Shown in pieces: positions 37,561-47,484 of a stretch of 64,000 bases of DNA. Made by a program: the position numbers and the translations under genes. Location: assembly GCF_040802235.1 (NCBI RefSeq), contig NC_133158.1:43404001-43468000 (forward strand), in the 5' to 3' direction. Below the pieces are notes generated by a model. The model did not search any database. It saw only the letters and a program-made list of their open reading frames with translations, and had not been told where the DNA came from. This DNA is from Manis javanica (lineage: Eukaryota > Chordata > Mammalia > Pholidota > Manidae). The number at the start of each line of letters is the position of its first letter. Positions within the stretch are counted from its first letter, which is position 1.

Positions 37561-38170
37561 ACACATGTGAAGACGCATGCCGGTGCAGAGGGGCTGGGCG
37601 GCTGAACTCGGAGGAAATGCGGCTGCTTGGCGGGCGGTGAGCGCGCCTCCGCGGACCCGGCAGCTTTTGGCTGGGCTCACGCATACATCCCGTAGACAGG
37701 GGGCTGCGCCTTGGAGGGCGGCCACCAGCCTCGTTAGCAATGAGACAGCAGGCGGGGGCGAAGGGAGAACGTTCACACGAAGTGAGTCCCCCGGTAACAG
37801 CGTGGCGCCCGAGGCCCACGGCACCCGGTCCCTGCGGGAAGCAGGTGTCGCTCGGCAGAAGGAAATGCCGTAGGAGGCGAGTCCCAGGTCTGCTCTCGCA
37901 GCCCGGCCACACGGAGGGGCAGCGAACAAGTTGTGAAACACTCGCACACACCCCTGGCTGCGCCCGGGCGGGCTGCCATAGCCTTGCCACCGCCCAGAGA
38001 GCCCCTCTGCACCCTCCGATCTGCTCTCCGAGGACCAGGGGCAGCTGTTGCTAGGGGGGCTGCTCTCAGCTGTGCGGACACACCGCTGGGCGCCCCCATG
38101 AGCCCCGCAGAACCCGCGGCTGCAGCCGGGGGAGACAGTGGGGGCGGCAGGCGTGCGCCCCACGACCTAC

Positions 38171-38461
38171 CTTCTGCGGCGGCGTCCCGATCAGCATCTC
38201 CAGGTAGTAGCCGCGCCCAGAGTCGCCCTGCAGGTTGTCCACCATGGCCAAGAAGTTGGCGGCGCCGCCCGCGGGTTCCAGGGCTAAGGCCAGGCCGTCG
38301 GCGTGCGGCAGCGCCTGCGGCGCGGCGGGGGCCCCGGGCCCGGGGGCGGGCGCGGCCACCCGGAGAGGCAGCGCGAAGGGCGCGGGGGCCAGCGCCGGGG
38401 CCGCGCGCAGGAGCCACTGGGCCAGCAGAGGCCATAGCAGCGCCCGGGCCTGCGCGCCCAT
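38171..38461 (-). CDS. BACE2: BACE2 coding exon 1: signal peptide, prosegment and start of protease domain
   Basis: This is the first coding exon of beta-secretase 2, a type I membrane aspartic protease of the pepsin family (A1) that acts in the secretory and endolysosomal pathway and cleaves APP, PMEL and other membrane proteins. It encodes 97 residues. Residues 1-20 form a signal peptide with a hydrophobic leucine-rich core (MGAQARALLW...). A proline/alanine-rich prosegment follows, and from about residue 75 comes the conserved start of the protease fold (DNLQGDSGRGYYLEMLIGTP). The ATG at 38461 has G at -3 and G at +4, a good initiation context. The exon ends after a whole codon (AAG) at a donor reading GTAGGT, so intron 1 is phase 0. 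The human protein has its first catalytic Asp at residue 110; here it would be residue 103, so the prosegment is about 7 residues shorter. Identity as BACE2 rather than BACE1 rests on the prosegment and the YYLEMLIGTPPQK stretch. Confidence 0.95.
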
Positions 38462-38880
38462 GCCCGCGGCGGGGCCCGGGACACGCGCCCGGCCCGTCCC
38501 GTCCCGTCCGGCGGCGGCTCGGCGTCTGGCGGGGCCGCGGGCGGGCTGGGCGCTCGGGGCGGGCGGCGGGAGGCCCGGGCAGGCGGCGCGCGGAGGAGCG
38601 GGGAGCGGAGCCGCCCAGCCCGCGCCGCCAAGTTGAACAAGTTGGGCGCCGCTGCCCCCTCTGGCGGGCGGCTGCCCGCGCGGCCCGGCCCCGCCCCGCG
38701 GCCAAGGTCAGAGCGGGGCGCGGGGTCCCGGAGTGCACGGCCCGCCCCGCCGCCGCGCCCGCCTCGGGCCGCCTTCTTCCCGGGGAAACTCGAGTCCTGA
38801 ATTTCCTCGGAGCGCTCCCCGGCGGCCGCGGCCAACGGATGTGACGAGGCGCATCTGATACCGAGGAAAGTTTCGGGAAC
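38462..38880 (-). promoter_or_regulatory. BACE2: BACE2 5' UTR and core promoter, TATA-less, GC boxes
   Basis: Upstream of the ATG there are GC boxes of Sp1 type on the transcribed strand near 38555-38566, 38689-38698 and 38742-38751, and no TATA box that I can see. The transcription start cannot be fixed from sequence alone. A CTCF-like word sits at 38651-38669, with mismatches to the core, so it is only a weak candidate. Confidence 0.6.
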
Positions 38881-39349
38881 CCTTAAAGGGGCAGCGAGGG
38901 CCTGGCTGGGCTCCGGGCCCGGCGCGCCAGGGAGCGCGCAGCGGCGGGGCGCCCCGGCATCGCGGGGCTCGGAGAGCAGAGGGGGAGCCGCCCGCGCGCC
39001 GGGGGCCTCACGGAGTCGGGAGTCCGCCTCCCCTCGTCAGAGGCGGGCGCCCTGCTTCAGCCGCCTTCCCGCGCGCCGACACCCCCTCCTGCCCAGTTCG
39101 TGCCCATCCCTCCTCCCCCACCCCATTTACGGCCCCTGAGCTATTCTGAAGAGGTCTGGGTGGAGGCTGGGGTCCACGGGCTCGGGGAGGCAGGCGAGCG
39201 GGCGAGACTTCGGAGCCTTCTCCCCACAAGTCCCGGGGACCGAACGCTCGGCCTGCTGGTGCTGCCCCCCAAGCCCTCGGTCCCGGCGCGCACGATGCCG
39301 GCTCGGAAGGCGGCGTCCGCAGCTGGCTTTGAGCGTGGATTTCTCAGCC

Positions 39350-40770
39350 CTCAATGCAGGTAAGCTGCTAGCGCTGCTGCTGTACCTTCCCCATTGCTCC
39401 CCAGTCCGCCTAGCAAGTCTTCACAACTCACCAGGCAGGGCGTCGGGTCTGCACCTCTGCCATCCACCCCTTACCCTTCCCCCGCAGCCAACTCTCCGCA
39501 GTTGATCTAATGAATACGTGTTTAGCCATAGCCACCACGGGTTGCAGAAATGCATTCAATAATGCAAGCTAAGAGGGTTGTTTTGCTTTAGGGACTAAAC
39601 GCGGGGGGTGGGGGGGAATTACACAAGCTAAAGTCCTTCGATTTCTACTGAAACAAGTAGAAAAATCTTTTTGTCTCCTCCACCTGAATTATGTTGGCTG
39701 TTTAAAAAAAATAAGTCAGTCTTCAAACAGTCGGGAGGTTGGAGCAGAGCGTCACTCCTGGCTGCAATTTTCAGCTACTTCCACTCAGGATTTTATTTTT
39801 ATTCGTGTGTTCTCAATTTTAGAATCAGGTCTATCTCTGCAAAGGACCCTTATGCCAGAGATCTTCAGCTGGATTGATTTTTAGATGATTTTAACTAAAA
39901 ATCACATTTTCCCCAAACTATATCCCAACTTTAACAAATCCCCAGCCACACAAAGAAAGGCCTAGTTGGATCCATGATATAACCTAACTTGATATTCCCC
40001 ATAAATCTGCATAGTTATCCCAGAGCTATTAGATTCATATATTCACATTTCAAATTCAAGGTTGTAGAGGAAGTGTAAGTTTTAAAAAAATGATTGTTTA
40101 TATTTCTAGTGTCCAGTCTTGAAGGGCTCAAAAAGACATTCAGACATCTCTCATAGGAATGTTGCCTTGTTAAAAGTGGGTAGATTTTAAGGACATTGAC
40201 ATAGGGACTACAGGATGTTCAAGCTCAATGTTAGAGACATTTAATCTCTTTAGTAATTAAAAACCACAAGGGGAATTTAAAAAAAATCAAGTCTAATTAA
40301 GGTTTGTCCTTCACAAAGCCCCTGACTCCATCCATCTAGTGTATTAGTGAGCTTTTCATTTTAAGGGGGCCAGTTCAGGTTTGTGGATAAACAGCTGCAT
40401 GAACATAAGTCACAGAGGTCCTCTTGCAGTTTTAAGGGATGGTACAACTCTCATCAGAAAATAACTAGGGCTGAAGTGACAGCATCTTATGACTGTCCCC
40501 TTGTTCATCCCTAGTTTTATGAATGGTCTTAAAGTTCTTGATCCCTCCTCAGAACGATGGTGCTGGCTGGATTTGGAAAACAATCATTTTATCTTCAAGG
40601 TGTTTTCACTGAAATCATATATGACAGTCCTCCTGGGTAACATTCGCTTTCCTTTTCTTCATCTTTGAAACACCTCTCCAAGACACTCCCTGTGGTATTG
40701 GTGAGCAAAGCAGTGGGGAGAAAAGAGAGTGAACCCCTCACTCCCGTATAGCACCCCTAAATCCTCTTCA
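39350..40770. other. BACE2 upstream flank without a recognised element
   Basis: After the CpG island the sequence turns AT-rich and unique. I see no repeat that I can name, no exon and no RNA gene. Confidence 0.5.
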
Positions 40771-40781
40771 GACAGGCCCAG

Positions 40782-41197
40782 TGTCTTACCAATGGGTTTC
40801 AGCCCCAGGCAAGTTCACTATGGATTCACTGTGACCAAAGAGATGACAGTAGAATGCTCTTGGGGTGAAAGGGTTATACCCAACTTTATTTCCATGGTGG
40901 CAGGTCAGTTACTGGAATCCCATTCACTCAGAGCAAGTCTGCAGGCAGCAAGCCGGTCCCTGCCTCTGGGCCTCTCTGCCCGCGCACCCGACTCAGTCTC
41001 TGTCCTCGGCGCTGCCACCACTCCAGCCTCTGCTCTGCTCTCCTGCAGCCTTGTAGCTCTACCACTGTGTCGCCCAGAGCACTGGGCAGGGCTCTTTATA
41101 TAGAGTCAATAATGATGTATTGCCCACACGTGTGTAGTGAGTAGCTGACCAGGGCCAGGGGAGGATCCCGGCCACTGGAACCTTCATTTTATTCATA
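40782..41197 (-). mobile_element. Solo LTR, copy A of a lineage-restricted LTR family
   Basis: On the minus strand the unit begins TATGAATAAAATGAAGG (TG mutated to TA) and ends GGTAAGACA. It carries a TATA-like box (TATATAAAGAGC, 41091-41102) and an AATAAA signal (40885-40890) in the right order for U3-R-U5. The flanks CCCAG (40777-40781) and CCCAC (41198-41202) fit a 5-bp target duplication with one change. No internal retroviral region is present, so it is a solo LTR. Confidence 0.85.
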
Positions 41198-41544
41198 CCC
41201 ACTCTCCCCCAGGGCACTCATAGTGCCCTGCTCATCCCCCTCTGTCCTACTTCCCCTCCTCCTCCCACCTCCATTTTCAGCCACACACTTCCCTGGTCCA
41301 CTCAGAGAAGCCCCAGCCCTACAGCAAGATGGGCCTCCTTCCTTGCAAAGGGTGAACATTCCCTGAGATCACCCCGAACTGAGATTGCCCCTGTTCAGCA
41401 GAAGGTAATCAAAGAACTCACCCTCTGCCCGAGGAGCTAACTGGGGACTCCTTCCAGGAATACACAGCACGTGGCTGGAATAATTGTCATCAATGTATTT
41501 GCTGATGCTCACAGGCTCTTACTATGAGCTCTGAGTTCTTTTAC

Positions 41545-42040
41545 ACTGGGAGTTCTCAAACTGTCTGGACTCAGGAACCCCTTATACTTTAAAAAATTGA
41601 GCAACCAAAGAGCTTTGGTCTATGTGGATCACATCTATTAATAGTTACCAAATTAGGAATTAAAAGAGAAATTTTAACAAAAATGTGATTATGCCTTAAC
41701 AATAAACAAACCTATTAGCAACCTAAATAACCCTTTAATGAAAACTATATTTTTCAAAAAAAAATTAATGAGAAGAGTTACATTATTTTGCATTTCTGCA
41801 AGTCTCTGTCTGGCTTATCTAAAAGACAGTTGTAATCTCATGTGTGCTTCTGCATTCAGTCTGTTAGAAAGCCTCTGGAAAATTCTGCCTAACACATGGG
41901 AGAGAGTAAGAGTGGAAAAACTAAATAACATTTTAACGTTGTCATAAAAATAGTTTTGAGCTAAAGGACCCCTTGAAAGGGTCAGGCCGCACTCGGACAA
42001 CCTGTTTCATACAGTCTTTCTTTGGTTTGTACTTTTGCAT
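41545..42040 (+). mobile_element. hAT-Charlie-type DNA transposon fragment
   Basis: Starts GGGAGTTCTCAAACTGTCTG, then CAAAGAGCTTTGGTCTATGT, GGATCACATCTATTAATAG, ATTTTGCATTTCTGCAAGTC and GTGTGCTTCTGCATTCAGTC. This is the order of the common Charlie-type element that starts GTTCTCAAACTTTTTGGTCT. Transposase remnants are not evident. Confidence 0.8.
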
Positions 42041-42059
42041 CTGAAGTCATTTTCAACCT

Positions 42060-42165
42060 ATAACAAGTCATATGTGTCAGGCACTGGGTCAGCCCCTGGG
42101 AAGAAAAGGCAAACTAAGATCTGGCCCTTGCTCTTGGTCTGTAGACTAGACCAAGGGACACCTAT
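42060..42165 (+). mobile_element. L2 LINE fragment
   Basis: ATATGTGTCAGGCACTGGGT and GGCCCTTGCTCTTGGTCTG match the L2 'tatgtgccaggcactg ... cctgccctc' region. Confidence 0.6.
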
Positions 42166-42574
42166 CCTCTCCATCTGAGCGCCTCTCAGGCTTAGCAAGA
42201 GGACGCCAGTCACCTCCAGCAACGCCTGCCCCCCAACCCCCACCGTGGAAGCTTATCAATCCATCACTTTGTTCTCTTTCTCCCGGAACTTCATGTGCTG
42301 CCTCCCTGCTTCCTGGCTCCTTCTCAGATATTTGTAAACATGCTAACTGCAGTCTTTTCTTTATCTTCCTAAACCTGTCTAGATCCCACCCTCTGCAGCT
42401 TAGTGCCCACATCCCAGCAGAGCCCTGCTTCTTGGAAGTGCTGCGATTATCTCCACCCCCTCCTCACCCTGTATAGCTGGCAGCCCTGGGGACGTTGCTC
42501 CACCTTTAGTCTTACCGGCCCTCACCACACTCTGCGCTAGCTCCCCTGCTCTGGGCTCTGTTGTTTTTAAGGCT

Positions 42575-42720
42575 GGCTGTTCCTCAGAATCACCTGGGGG
42601 ATCCTGCATGCCTCTCTTCCCTAGAGGCTCCCATTCCCTAGAGGTTGGTTTGGGATGGGGTTCCAGAATTGCTAGCTTTAAAAGCAGAGCTGAGCATGGG
42701 AGGAACGAGGTATCACATTG
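42575..42720. mobile_element. MER5A-like hAT MITE
   Basis: TTCCTCAGAATCACCTGGGG, ATCCTGCATGCCTCTC and GGATGGGGTTCCAGAATTGC resemble MER5A, whose ends read AGAATCACCTGGGGAGCTTT. Confidence 0.55.
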
Positions 42721-42899
42721 AAGGGATTCTGTGGCCTTGTGGTTCTGAACTGATTTGGAAATGTCAGTATGTGTTCCCGAGATCTTTCATATTTAAAAAG
42801 AATTGTCCTTGCTGCATCTGCTGGGAAGGCCCAGATACCATGAACTTCCTTAGTGCCCAAATTAGGGTTTCAAAACATCACTTCCCTTGAGGGGAAAAA

Positions 42900-43760
42900 G
42901 TACTTCCACTCTGTCTGTTTGCTTTTAACATTTGGGGGATGGTTTAATAAACTACCAGTGTTACATAGCTATTATGACAATATGATGGCCAGTTTTTTTG
43001 TGTGTTTTGAACAAAGTGAACAACAAAATTCAATAAAGCCTGTACATCATGACCACCTTGTAGCAAAGGCAACAGTTGTAACTTTTCAAAACTTTTGTAT
43101 ATTTCAATATATTGTCAATGTTTTTAGACATTTAGGTTGGAAGGAGCAAATCAAAACCAAGCTGGGCCTCCTCTGGGAAGACTGACTCCAGGTCTGGGGC
43201 AGAAATGGAGCAGGGTGACCTGGGAACATCCTGTCATCCCAGAAAGCAAGAATGTCACCAAGGACATTCTTGGGCACTGGCTGCGGCAGAGCTGGGACCA
43301 CTGAAGCATCATTAAGAGTAGGAACTGTAATGGCTCAGAACACCTCAATTATGTTGAAACCTCTTCGTTCATAATGTTCTCTTAAAATGTACATTGTCTT
43401 AGAAGAATGCTAAGGAGCCCAAAGCACTGTTTTTTGAAAACTGGCTGAAAAAAGAAAGCATGACACATTTATTATCCTAATTTTCTGCACAAACTATAGC
43501 TCAGTATAACCAAGTATTGAGGAAGGGAAATTTCTCCTCGTAGCAGTATTGCAGCTAGTGGAGGAAGGGCTGGAGGCACTAGAACATGGCCATCGTGCTG
43601 CATCTAAGGAGCCCATGGACCTAGGCACTGAGCACATGTGGTCGATGCACCACACACACAAAAGAAAGAGACCTCCCACCCTTCTGTGTGCCCTGATGGA
43701 AGCCCACAGTGCTACCTGTGAAATGCTCTTACCCCCAAAATCAAACCTGAATCTGACTGG
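42900..43760. other. Upstream flank without a recognised element
   Basis: AT-rich unique sequence; the frames present (for example a 110-codon frame ending at 43185) show no known domain. Nothing recognised. Confidence 0.4.
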
Positions 43761-43769
43761 GCCTCTATA

Positions 43770-43965
43770 TCACAGGTTGGCAGATGACAGACATCCTGTT
43801 GGCAAATCTGGCCTGCTTGCTTGTTTTTTAAATAAAGCTTTACTGAAACACAGCCATACCCATTTGTTTTAGTAGCAGCAGCTGAAATCATACGGGCCTC
43901 GAAACCTAAAATGTCCACTGCCTAACCCTTTATAGAAAAGTTTACCAACTCCTGCTACACATCAA
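43770..43965 (-). mobile_element. hAT-Charlie non-autonomous element
   Basis: On the minus strand: GGAGTTGGTAAACTTTTCTA, TAAAGGGTTAGGCAGTGGAC, ATTTTAGGTTTCGAGGCCCG and TAAAGCTTTATTTAAAAAAC. Same family as 215-425. Confidence 0.85.
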
Positions 43966-44264
43966 CAGTCCCCAAACTCTTATCAATCAATTGTCATATA
44001 GGAACCTTATTTGTATCCTGATTCAAACAAAATGAAAAAGTTACTGATGAGACAATTAGAGAAATTTAAACACTGCTTGGATGGTGTTATGGAATTACTG
44101 TGAATATTTTTAGATCTAATGATGCCATTGGCTTGTGTGTGTGTATGAGTTCTTACCTAGTGGAGGCACATGCTGTGATATTTAGGAACAAAATGAGATT
44201 TGTTTCAAAGTAATATGGGTGGCGGAGGACATGCCAGTCAGTGTTCTCCATGACATGAATGGTC

Positions 44265-44650
44265 CTAGTGATAACCCTATGAGCAGGCACCATTATTATT
44301 CCCACTGTATAGATGAGAGACCAAGGCACAGAGTGGATATTGGACTACTGAATGGTGGGAGTGGGATTTAGATTCTGTGGTCTGACTCCAGAACCTGTGT
44401 TCTTTCATCAGGGGGCTGGGGCCGTGCCTTTGATGTGGCCTTTCTGTAGGTCACAGATGGTCTGGCTGGAGAGGACCTGCAGAAGAGCACCTCCTGGGGC
44501 ATGCACAGAAGATAAGACAGGGGTGCTGCAGATGTATGTTGAGCCCTTCTCTGTGCCATTTACCATGTTAGAGCCCAAACCCTGTGGGCAAATAAGACCA
44601 GCCAGTCCTCTCCATCAGAGACCACAGTCTACCAGGAGACAGACCGTAGT
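44265..44650 (+). mobile_element. L2/MIR3-type fragments
   Basis: Two adjoining pieces. The first has ATTATTCCCACTGTATAGAT, GAGAGACCAAGGCACAGAG and TGGTCTGACTCCAGAACCTG. The second has TGAGCCCTTCTCTGTGCCAT and CATCAGAGACCACAGTCTAC. Both follow segments of L2. Confidence 0.6.
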
Positions 44651-45074
44651 ACGTTTTCTTTATGGAAACACCCCTCCAGCTTCAGGGTGGAGGAGAGCTG
44701 GGGGTGGTGAGCCCGGAAACAGGGAGGCCAGTTTGGAGCCCGCTGCAAGGCTCCTTGACGATGGTGGCAATGGGCACACAGAGGAAGACGTTAGCATTCA
44801 GGGCCGAGAGATGACGTCTTGACATCCTAAGGAAGTCGGGTGGGACATGTGAGCCAGGAACATTCAGTGCACATATCTCTGCGTGGTGCTTCCTTCCGTG
44901 CTTGGTTTTCACAGCAGGGTCACAAATCCCACCTCGTTTTGATCCTCAGTGGGAGGCAGGGGTGGCAGATGTCCCCATTTATGCAGGGATGTTGAAGGTC
45001 AGGAGCACCGAGCTCTCACCATGCCCTGAATGCAAATTGCTCCCCTCCTCTGCCCCTTGTTCTCTAACACTACG

Positions 45075-45190
45075 AGGGAGGCACCCTGTGTCCCTGTCAT
45101 CCTGGAAGACACTGAGACACAGAGAACTGAAAATCTGCCTAAGATCACAGCCACCAAACTACCAGCAGGGTTTGAGCCTGGTCAGGAGGC
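45075..45190 (+). mobile_element. L2/MIR3-type fragment
   Basis: GAAGACACTGAGACACAGAG, AACTGAAAATCTGCCTAAGA and TCACAGCCACCAAACTACCA match the L2 'gaaactgaggcacagag ... aaggtcacacagctag' segment. Confidence 0.6.
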
Positions 45191-46059
45191 TGCCAGAGCT
45201 TACCTTCCTTTCCCTGAAGCAGGTTGCCTTCTGAAAATGACCAATGAGGCACATTTGGGACAGAGGGAAGTAAGGATTCACCTCAGACATCTTTAAATAC
45301 CATCTTTCTCTCATGTTCTTAAAACAGGTTCCCTTTACAAAAGCCTTGTATACTTTCAGGAACCCATGGGTTGGATAAAAAAGGCCCATCACTATAATGT
45401 GACATCAGCCGGATCCCACCTAGGCACGGCTCTACCCAGGGAGGTGGGCTGCCCAACCAGGGAGGTTTCCAAATGTTTGTCCCCCAGCAGCCCTGTTCTT
45501 CTGATGCGTGTGGAGACAGCAGCCCGCGGGAGGCCCACAGGCTCTGAGTCCAGAGGCCGGGGATCAACCTCTGATGCTGCCTCAGACCATGCGAGTATCC
45601 CCGGGCACCTTTCTTCTGCTCTCTGAGCCTTGGCACCCTTATTTCTGTGTCTACTGCCCACTTCCCGGGCTGCGTTCTCCTGATTCAGCCTGAGCGGCGC
45701 CCTCTGCTGTTGTGGGGGCAGTATGGCTTATTTACCTGCTTTGGAAGGCTCTTTATAAGGACTACATTATCTTCTCTAGTCCCCCAGGTCTGTCTGTCTA
45801 TGTTTTAACTGCCCCAAAGGAAGACACACACAGTGTCGCCTTTGAAGGTTACCCCTGATTTAATGATTGGAAACCACTCCCCCCTCGACATTTCAGCTAC
45901 CAAACCAGTTAATGATCATTTGTGAAAGGTGTGTGAGTCTTGGGGATGGTCTGAAGCTTCCTGTGGATACTTTCAAGTTATGTCCAGAAAGCCCTGCATA
46001 CACACCTACAGGAGGTGCCTGGGGCTGGGGGTCCGCTGGGGACAACAGCAGAGAATCCT

Positions 46060-46540
46060 CGGTTAGGCAGAATAATGGTCTCCTAAAGTCTCCCACATCC
46101 AAAGCCCTGGAATCTGTGACTAAGTTACCTTACATGGCAGAGGCACTTTGCAGATGTGATTCAATTAGGGCCCTCGAGATGGGGAGAGTATCCCAGATTA
46201 TCCAGCTGGGCCCAATCTGATCATGTGTATACTTAAAAGCAGGGAAGCTTTCCCAGGTGTGATTGAAGAAGAGTAGGGGCAGAGAGACACAGCGTTGCTG
46301 GGCTGCAAGGGGGGGCCACAGGCCGGGGGGCCTGAGAAACTTGTCCCGGCAGGGAAACCGACTCATCCCTAGAGACACCAGAAAGGAGAGCAACTCTGGC
46401 ACCTTGCTTTTAGCCCAGTGAGGCCCAGCTGAGACCTTGGACCCAGAGAAGTATAAGATAAAAAGTTCATGTTTCCAGTCACTAAGTTTGTAGCAAACTG
46501 TTACAGCAGCAATGGGAAACCAACACACCACTCTTAGGAA
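46060..46540 (+). mobile_element. MLT1-type MaLR LTR
   Basis: GGCAGAATAATGGTCTCCTA, CCCTGGAATCTGTGACTAAG, GCAGATGTGATTCAATTAGG, CCTTGGACCCAGAGAAGTA and ACTGTTACAGCAGCAATGGG follow an MLT1-like LTR. Confidence 0.75.
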
Positions 46541-46714
46541 ACTGTATTGTCTCATGCCTTAATGGCACAGAGAATGAACTTGTGTGGAAAAACGTGGATA
46601 TTAACAACTATGAGTCTAAATTTCAAGGGTTGGCTGGAGCATAAAAAACTTATAAGAATGACTTACCAGTTTATTTCACTTGTTTTATGTTTCTACTGGA
46701 ATGTCTAAATAGGG

Positions 46715-47480
46715 TGTCTTGCCAATGAGTTTCAGCTTGGGCAAGTTCACTATGGATTCAGTGAGACCAAAGAAATGACAGTAGAATGTTCTTGGGGTGC
46801 AAGGGTTATACCCAACTTTATTTCCATGGTGGCAGGTTGTCTTGCCAATGGGTTTAGCCCTGGGCAAGTTCATATGGATTCAATGTGACCAAAGAAATTG
46901 ACAGTAAAACGTTCTTTGGAGTGAAAGGGTGTATTACCAGGCTTGTTCTCCTGGTGGTAGGTGGAGCACCAGCATCTCTGCCTCCACGCAGAGCACTGGG
47001 CCGAGCTCTCATTATAGTGCAATAATAGCTTATTGCCTAAAGGTGTGGAAGCTGTAGCCTAGCAACAGGCCAGTTACTGCTCCAGGTGGTTTAAGTTCAG
47101 TGAGGATCCTGGCCATAGGAACCCCAACTTCCTCATACAGGTCAATCACTAAAATCCCATCCACTCAGAGCAAGTCTGCATACAGCAAGCTGGTCTCTGT
47201 CTCTGGGCCCCTCTACCCACACAGCCATCCTCTGAGCCTCTCTGCCTGCATTGTCATCCCACCCAGCCATCCTCTGGGCCTCTGTCCTCGGCGCTGCCAC
47301 CCCTCCAGCCTCTGCTCTGCTCTCCTGCGGCCTTGCAGCCCTGCCACCATGCCGCCCAGAGCACTGGGCGGAGCTCTTCATATAGAGTCAGTAGCAATGT
47401 ATTGCCCACATGTGTGCAGTGAGCTAGTCAACCAGGGCCAGGTGAGAATCCTGGCCACAGGAACCTTCATTTTATCCACA
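46715..47480 (-). mobile_element. Solo LTR, copy B of the same family as 40782-41197, carrying a nested copy
   Basis: The outer unit starts TGTGGATAAAATGAAGG on the minus strand (47480) and ends GGCAAGACA (46715), so it has proper TG...CA ends. It is flanked by perfect 5-bp duplications TAGGG at 46710-46714 and 47481-47485. Its outer sequence (46715-46837 plus 47143-47480) aligns along its length with copy A, with a TATA-like TATATGAAGAGC and an AATAAA signal. It is interrupted by a related 300-bp unit, listed separately. Confidence 0.88.
46838..47137 (-). mobile_element. Nested related LTR inserted into copy B
   Basis: This unit starts again with TGTCTTGCCAATGGGTTTAG on the plus strand and ends at CTTCCTCATA. 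It is flanked by 5-bp duplications CAGGT (46833-46837 and 47138-47142). It is more diverged from copies A and B in its U3-like half, so it belongs to a related subfamily. The orientation is the same as that of its host LTR. Confidence 0.82.
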
Positions 47481-47484
47481 TAGG

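Larger units (their letters stand above)
6731..38170 (-). other. BACE2: BACE2 intron 1 (about 31.4 kb)
   Basis: A GT-AG intron with donor GTAGGT at 38170 and acceptor AG at 6731-6732, phase 0. It is filled with old interspersed repeats, some retroviral LTRs and unique sequence. I saw no further BACE2 exon inside it. Two AT-rich unique segments with many homeodomain, POU and TCF-like words are listed separately as candidate regulatory DNA. Confidence 0.9.
37560..39350. promoter_or_regulatory. BACE2: CpG island over the BACE2 promoter and exon 1
   Basis: Base composition changes sharply here: CpG dinucleotides are dense from about 37.6 to 39.35 kb, whereas the flanks are AT-richer and CpG-poor. 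The island covers exon 1, the 5' end of intron 1 and about 0.9 kb upstream. This is typical of a broadly expressed vertebrate promoter. The exact ends are estimates by eye. Confidence 0.85.

Noticed and set aside
38066..38170. Continuation of the BACE2 exon 1 frame past the donor to a stop at 38066
   Set aside because: This is read-through into intron 1; the donor after AAG and the perfect continuation in exon 2 show where the exon ends.
38651..38669. CTCF-like motif in the BACE2 promoter
   Set aside because: At best alignment it has mismatches at two informative positions, so I did not list it as a site of its own.
37507..38844. GC-rich frames of 130-321 codons on both strands around BACE2 exon 1
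   Set aside because: Stop codons are rare in CpG-island DNA. Only the minus frame from 38461 to the GTAGGT donor matches a known protein (BACE2).
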